Positions 20,431-21,543 of a stretch of 21,543 nucleotides of DNA are shown here, in pieces. The stretch's first letter is position 1. Each line of letters opens with the position of its first letter. Both the position numbers and the translations under genes were made by a program. The DNA comes from JBGOUJ01 sp041477005 (GTDB taxonomy: Bacteria > Acidobacteriota > Terriglobia > Bryobacterales > JACQDG01): assembly GCA_041477005.1 (NCBI GenBank), contig JBGOUJ010000050.1, forward strand, positions 1 to 21,543. Direction: 5' to 3'. The notes beneath the pieces were generated by a model, which saw only the letters and a list, made by a program, of their open reading frames with translations, made no database searches and was not told the origin of the DNA.

Positions 20431-21543
20431 GTGGACCGATTTGAAGAGCATTATTCGCCCGACCCAGCAGATTCGCTAGGGGTATCCCTGGAAGAGGCCC
20501 CCGAGTTTCTGGATGCGGATCTTCATGGGGAGGGCAGTCACGAGTTCGCGCCGGCGGTGGGCGAAGAGTCCATTTACACCGACGATCCGGTCCGGGTGTA
20601 CCTGCGGGAGATGGGGTCGGTACCGCTGTTGACCCGGCAGGGCGAGGTGGATCTGGCGCGGCGCATGGAGCGTGGTAAGCTGCGCATGCAGAAGGCGCTT
20701 TCCCGCTCGCCGCTGGTTCAGCAGATGGTGCTCAGCATGCACGAGGCCATCCGCAAGGCCGAGCTGCATCTCGAGTACGTCGTGGATCTGGGCGATCCGG
20801 AGGGCGATGAAGAGGTCAAGGAGCGCGCCCGCGCCGAGGTCCGCCACCAGTTTACCCGAGTCGTCAATGTCAATCGCCGGCTTCTGGCCATGGAGCAGAA
20901 GCTGCGCTCGACGCCCCAGCGGCAGGTGCATGTTCGGGCGCGGGTGCAGAGCAAGGTGGCCCGGCTGCAGGTCCAGGTGTCTCAGGAAATCCGCAAGGTG
21001 CCGTTCTATCCCACCGAGTGGAAGGACTTCGGCCGCGCCCTGGAGCGCGCCGCCGAAGAGACTTTCGGTTTCGAAAAGGAATTGAAGAGGGTAGAATCCA
21101 AGCCCAGCGGCCGGAACTCGTCGTTGTCCCGCGAACTGAAGCGGGAGATCCGCGAGCGGGAGACCGCCTCCGGGTCGACCCTGGCCGAGATGCGCCACTC
21201 CCTGCAAGTGATCCAGCAGGGCGAGGCGGAGTCGGAGAAGGCCAAGAAGGCTTTGGTCGAGGCCAACCTGCGGTTGGTGGTGTCGGTCGCCAAGAAGTAC
21301 GTGAACCGGGGTCTGCACCTGCTCGACCTGATTCAGGAAGGCAATATCGGGTTGATGCGGGCGGCGGACAAGTTCGAATACCGCCGCGGCTACAAGTTCT
21401 CGACTTATGCCACTTGGTGGATCCGGCAGGCCATCACGCGGGCCATTGCCGACCAGTCGCGGACCATCCGCATCCCGGTGCACATGAACGAGAGCATGAA
21501 CAAGTTCCTGCGCGCGTCGCGGGAGCTCGAGAAGGAAATGGGC
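20431..21543 (+). CDS. rpoD: Primary RNA polymerase sigma factor RpoD, 5' part (cut by window end)
   Basis: An open frame of 371 codons without a stop, running off the right edge. It starts at GTG 20431 behind GGAGG (20421-20425). Residues 1-50 are acidic and lack a recognisable full region 1.1. Region 1.2 is at 51-85 (DDPVRVYLREMGSVPLLTRQGEVDLARRME). A long charged non-conserved region follows to about 275. Region 2 is canonical (ANLRLVVSVAKKY, then GLHLLDLIQEGNIGLMRAADKFEYRRGYKFSTYATWWIRQAITRAIADQSRTIRIPVHM), leading into region 3. The YKFSTYATWWIRQAI segment identifies a housekeeping-type sigma that melts the -10 element. Regions 3 (most) and 4 lie outside the window. Confidence 0.96.
   Translation, partial: MDRFEEHYSPDPADSLGVSLEEAPEFLDADLHGEGSHEFAPAVGEESIYTDDPVRVYLREMGSVPLLTRQGEVDLARRMERGKLRMQKALSRSPLVQQMVLSMHEAIRKAELHLEYVVDLGDPEGDEEVKERARAEVRHQFTRVVNVNRRLLAMEQKLRSTPQRQVHVRARVQSKVARLQVQVSQEIRKVPFYPTEWKDFGRALERAAEETFGFEKELKRVESKPSGRNSSLSRELKREIRERETASGSTLAEMRHSLQVIQQGEAESEKAKKALVEANLRLVVSVAKKYVNRGLHLLDLIQEGNIGLMRAADKFEYRRGYKFSTYATWWIRQAITRAIADQSRTIRIPVHMNESMNKFLRASRELEKEMG

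Noticed and set aside
20476..21483. 335-codon minus-strand frame opposite rpoD
   Set aside because: The plus strand is unmistakably rpoD; the minus translation is leucine/histidine-rich shadow sequence.

Overview
The window is GC-rich chromosomal DNA that reads as an Acidobacteriota genome, probably of the Solibacter/Bryobacter type. This is inference from gene style: a membrane Ser/Thr kinase with a TolB-like beta-propeller, a secreted PQQ-like propeller protein, a DUF4097/DUF5668 envelope cluster, several ECF sigma factors, and heptamer-based short tandem repeats. Nothing indicates a phage, plasmid, insertion sequence, CRISPR array, tRNA or rRNA.

Layout. 1-2106: an rRNA methyltransferase (RlmI type) translationally coupled to a SprT-like metalloprotein, both on the minus strand; a doubtful small ORF lies to the left. 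2107-2574: gene-free, with a 39-bp perfect inverted repeat built of 7-nt units. 2575-5939 (+): fabH and a secreted PQQ-repeat protein with a carbohydrate-binding-like C-terminus. 6054-8192 (+): a DUF5662 protein whose 3' end was altered by a 13-bp duplication, then two overlapping GT-A-type glycosyltransferases. 8197-8400: the decayed tail of a kinase gene like the intact kinase that follows at 8502-11198. 11222-11783 (-): an EVE-domain protein and a likely 46-aa protein. 11934-12843 (+): an A-type Fe-S carrier with a clear promoter, and a TehB-like methyltransferase.

12908-18169 (-) is the most coherent block, eight genes on one strand. In transcription order: ECF sigma, zinc-finger anti-sigma, B-box/TM2/DUF5668 membrane protein, small DUF5668-like protein, DUF4097 protein with a LiaF-like membrane domain, second ECF sigma, single-TM protein lacking a zinc finger, and a Spy/CpxP/CnrX-like periplasmic protein. 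I read it as an envelope-stress island with two sigma/anti-sigma circuits, the second with its own candidate periplasmic sensor. An ECF-style promoter upstream of the first sigma gene suggests autoregulation.

18478-21543 (+): a multi-TM flippase-like protein, nrdR one base downstream, then a 422-bp structured leader and the 5' part of the primary sigma factor gene rpoD, cut by the window edge.

The most unusual non-coding signal is a set of three inverted short-tandem-repeat elements (2213-2371, 16051-16115, 17468-17557). They share one architecture but use different 7- or 8-nt units; two of them lie inside the sigma/envelope island.
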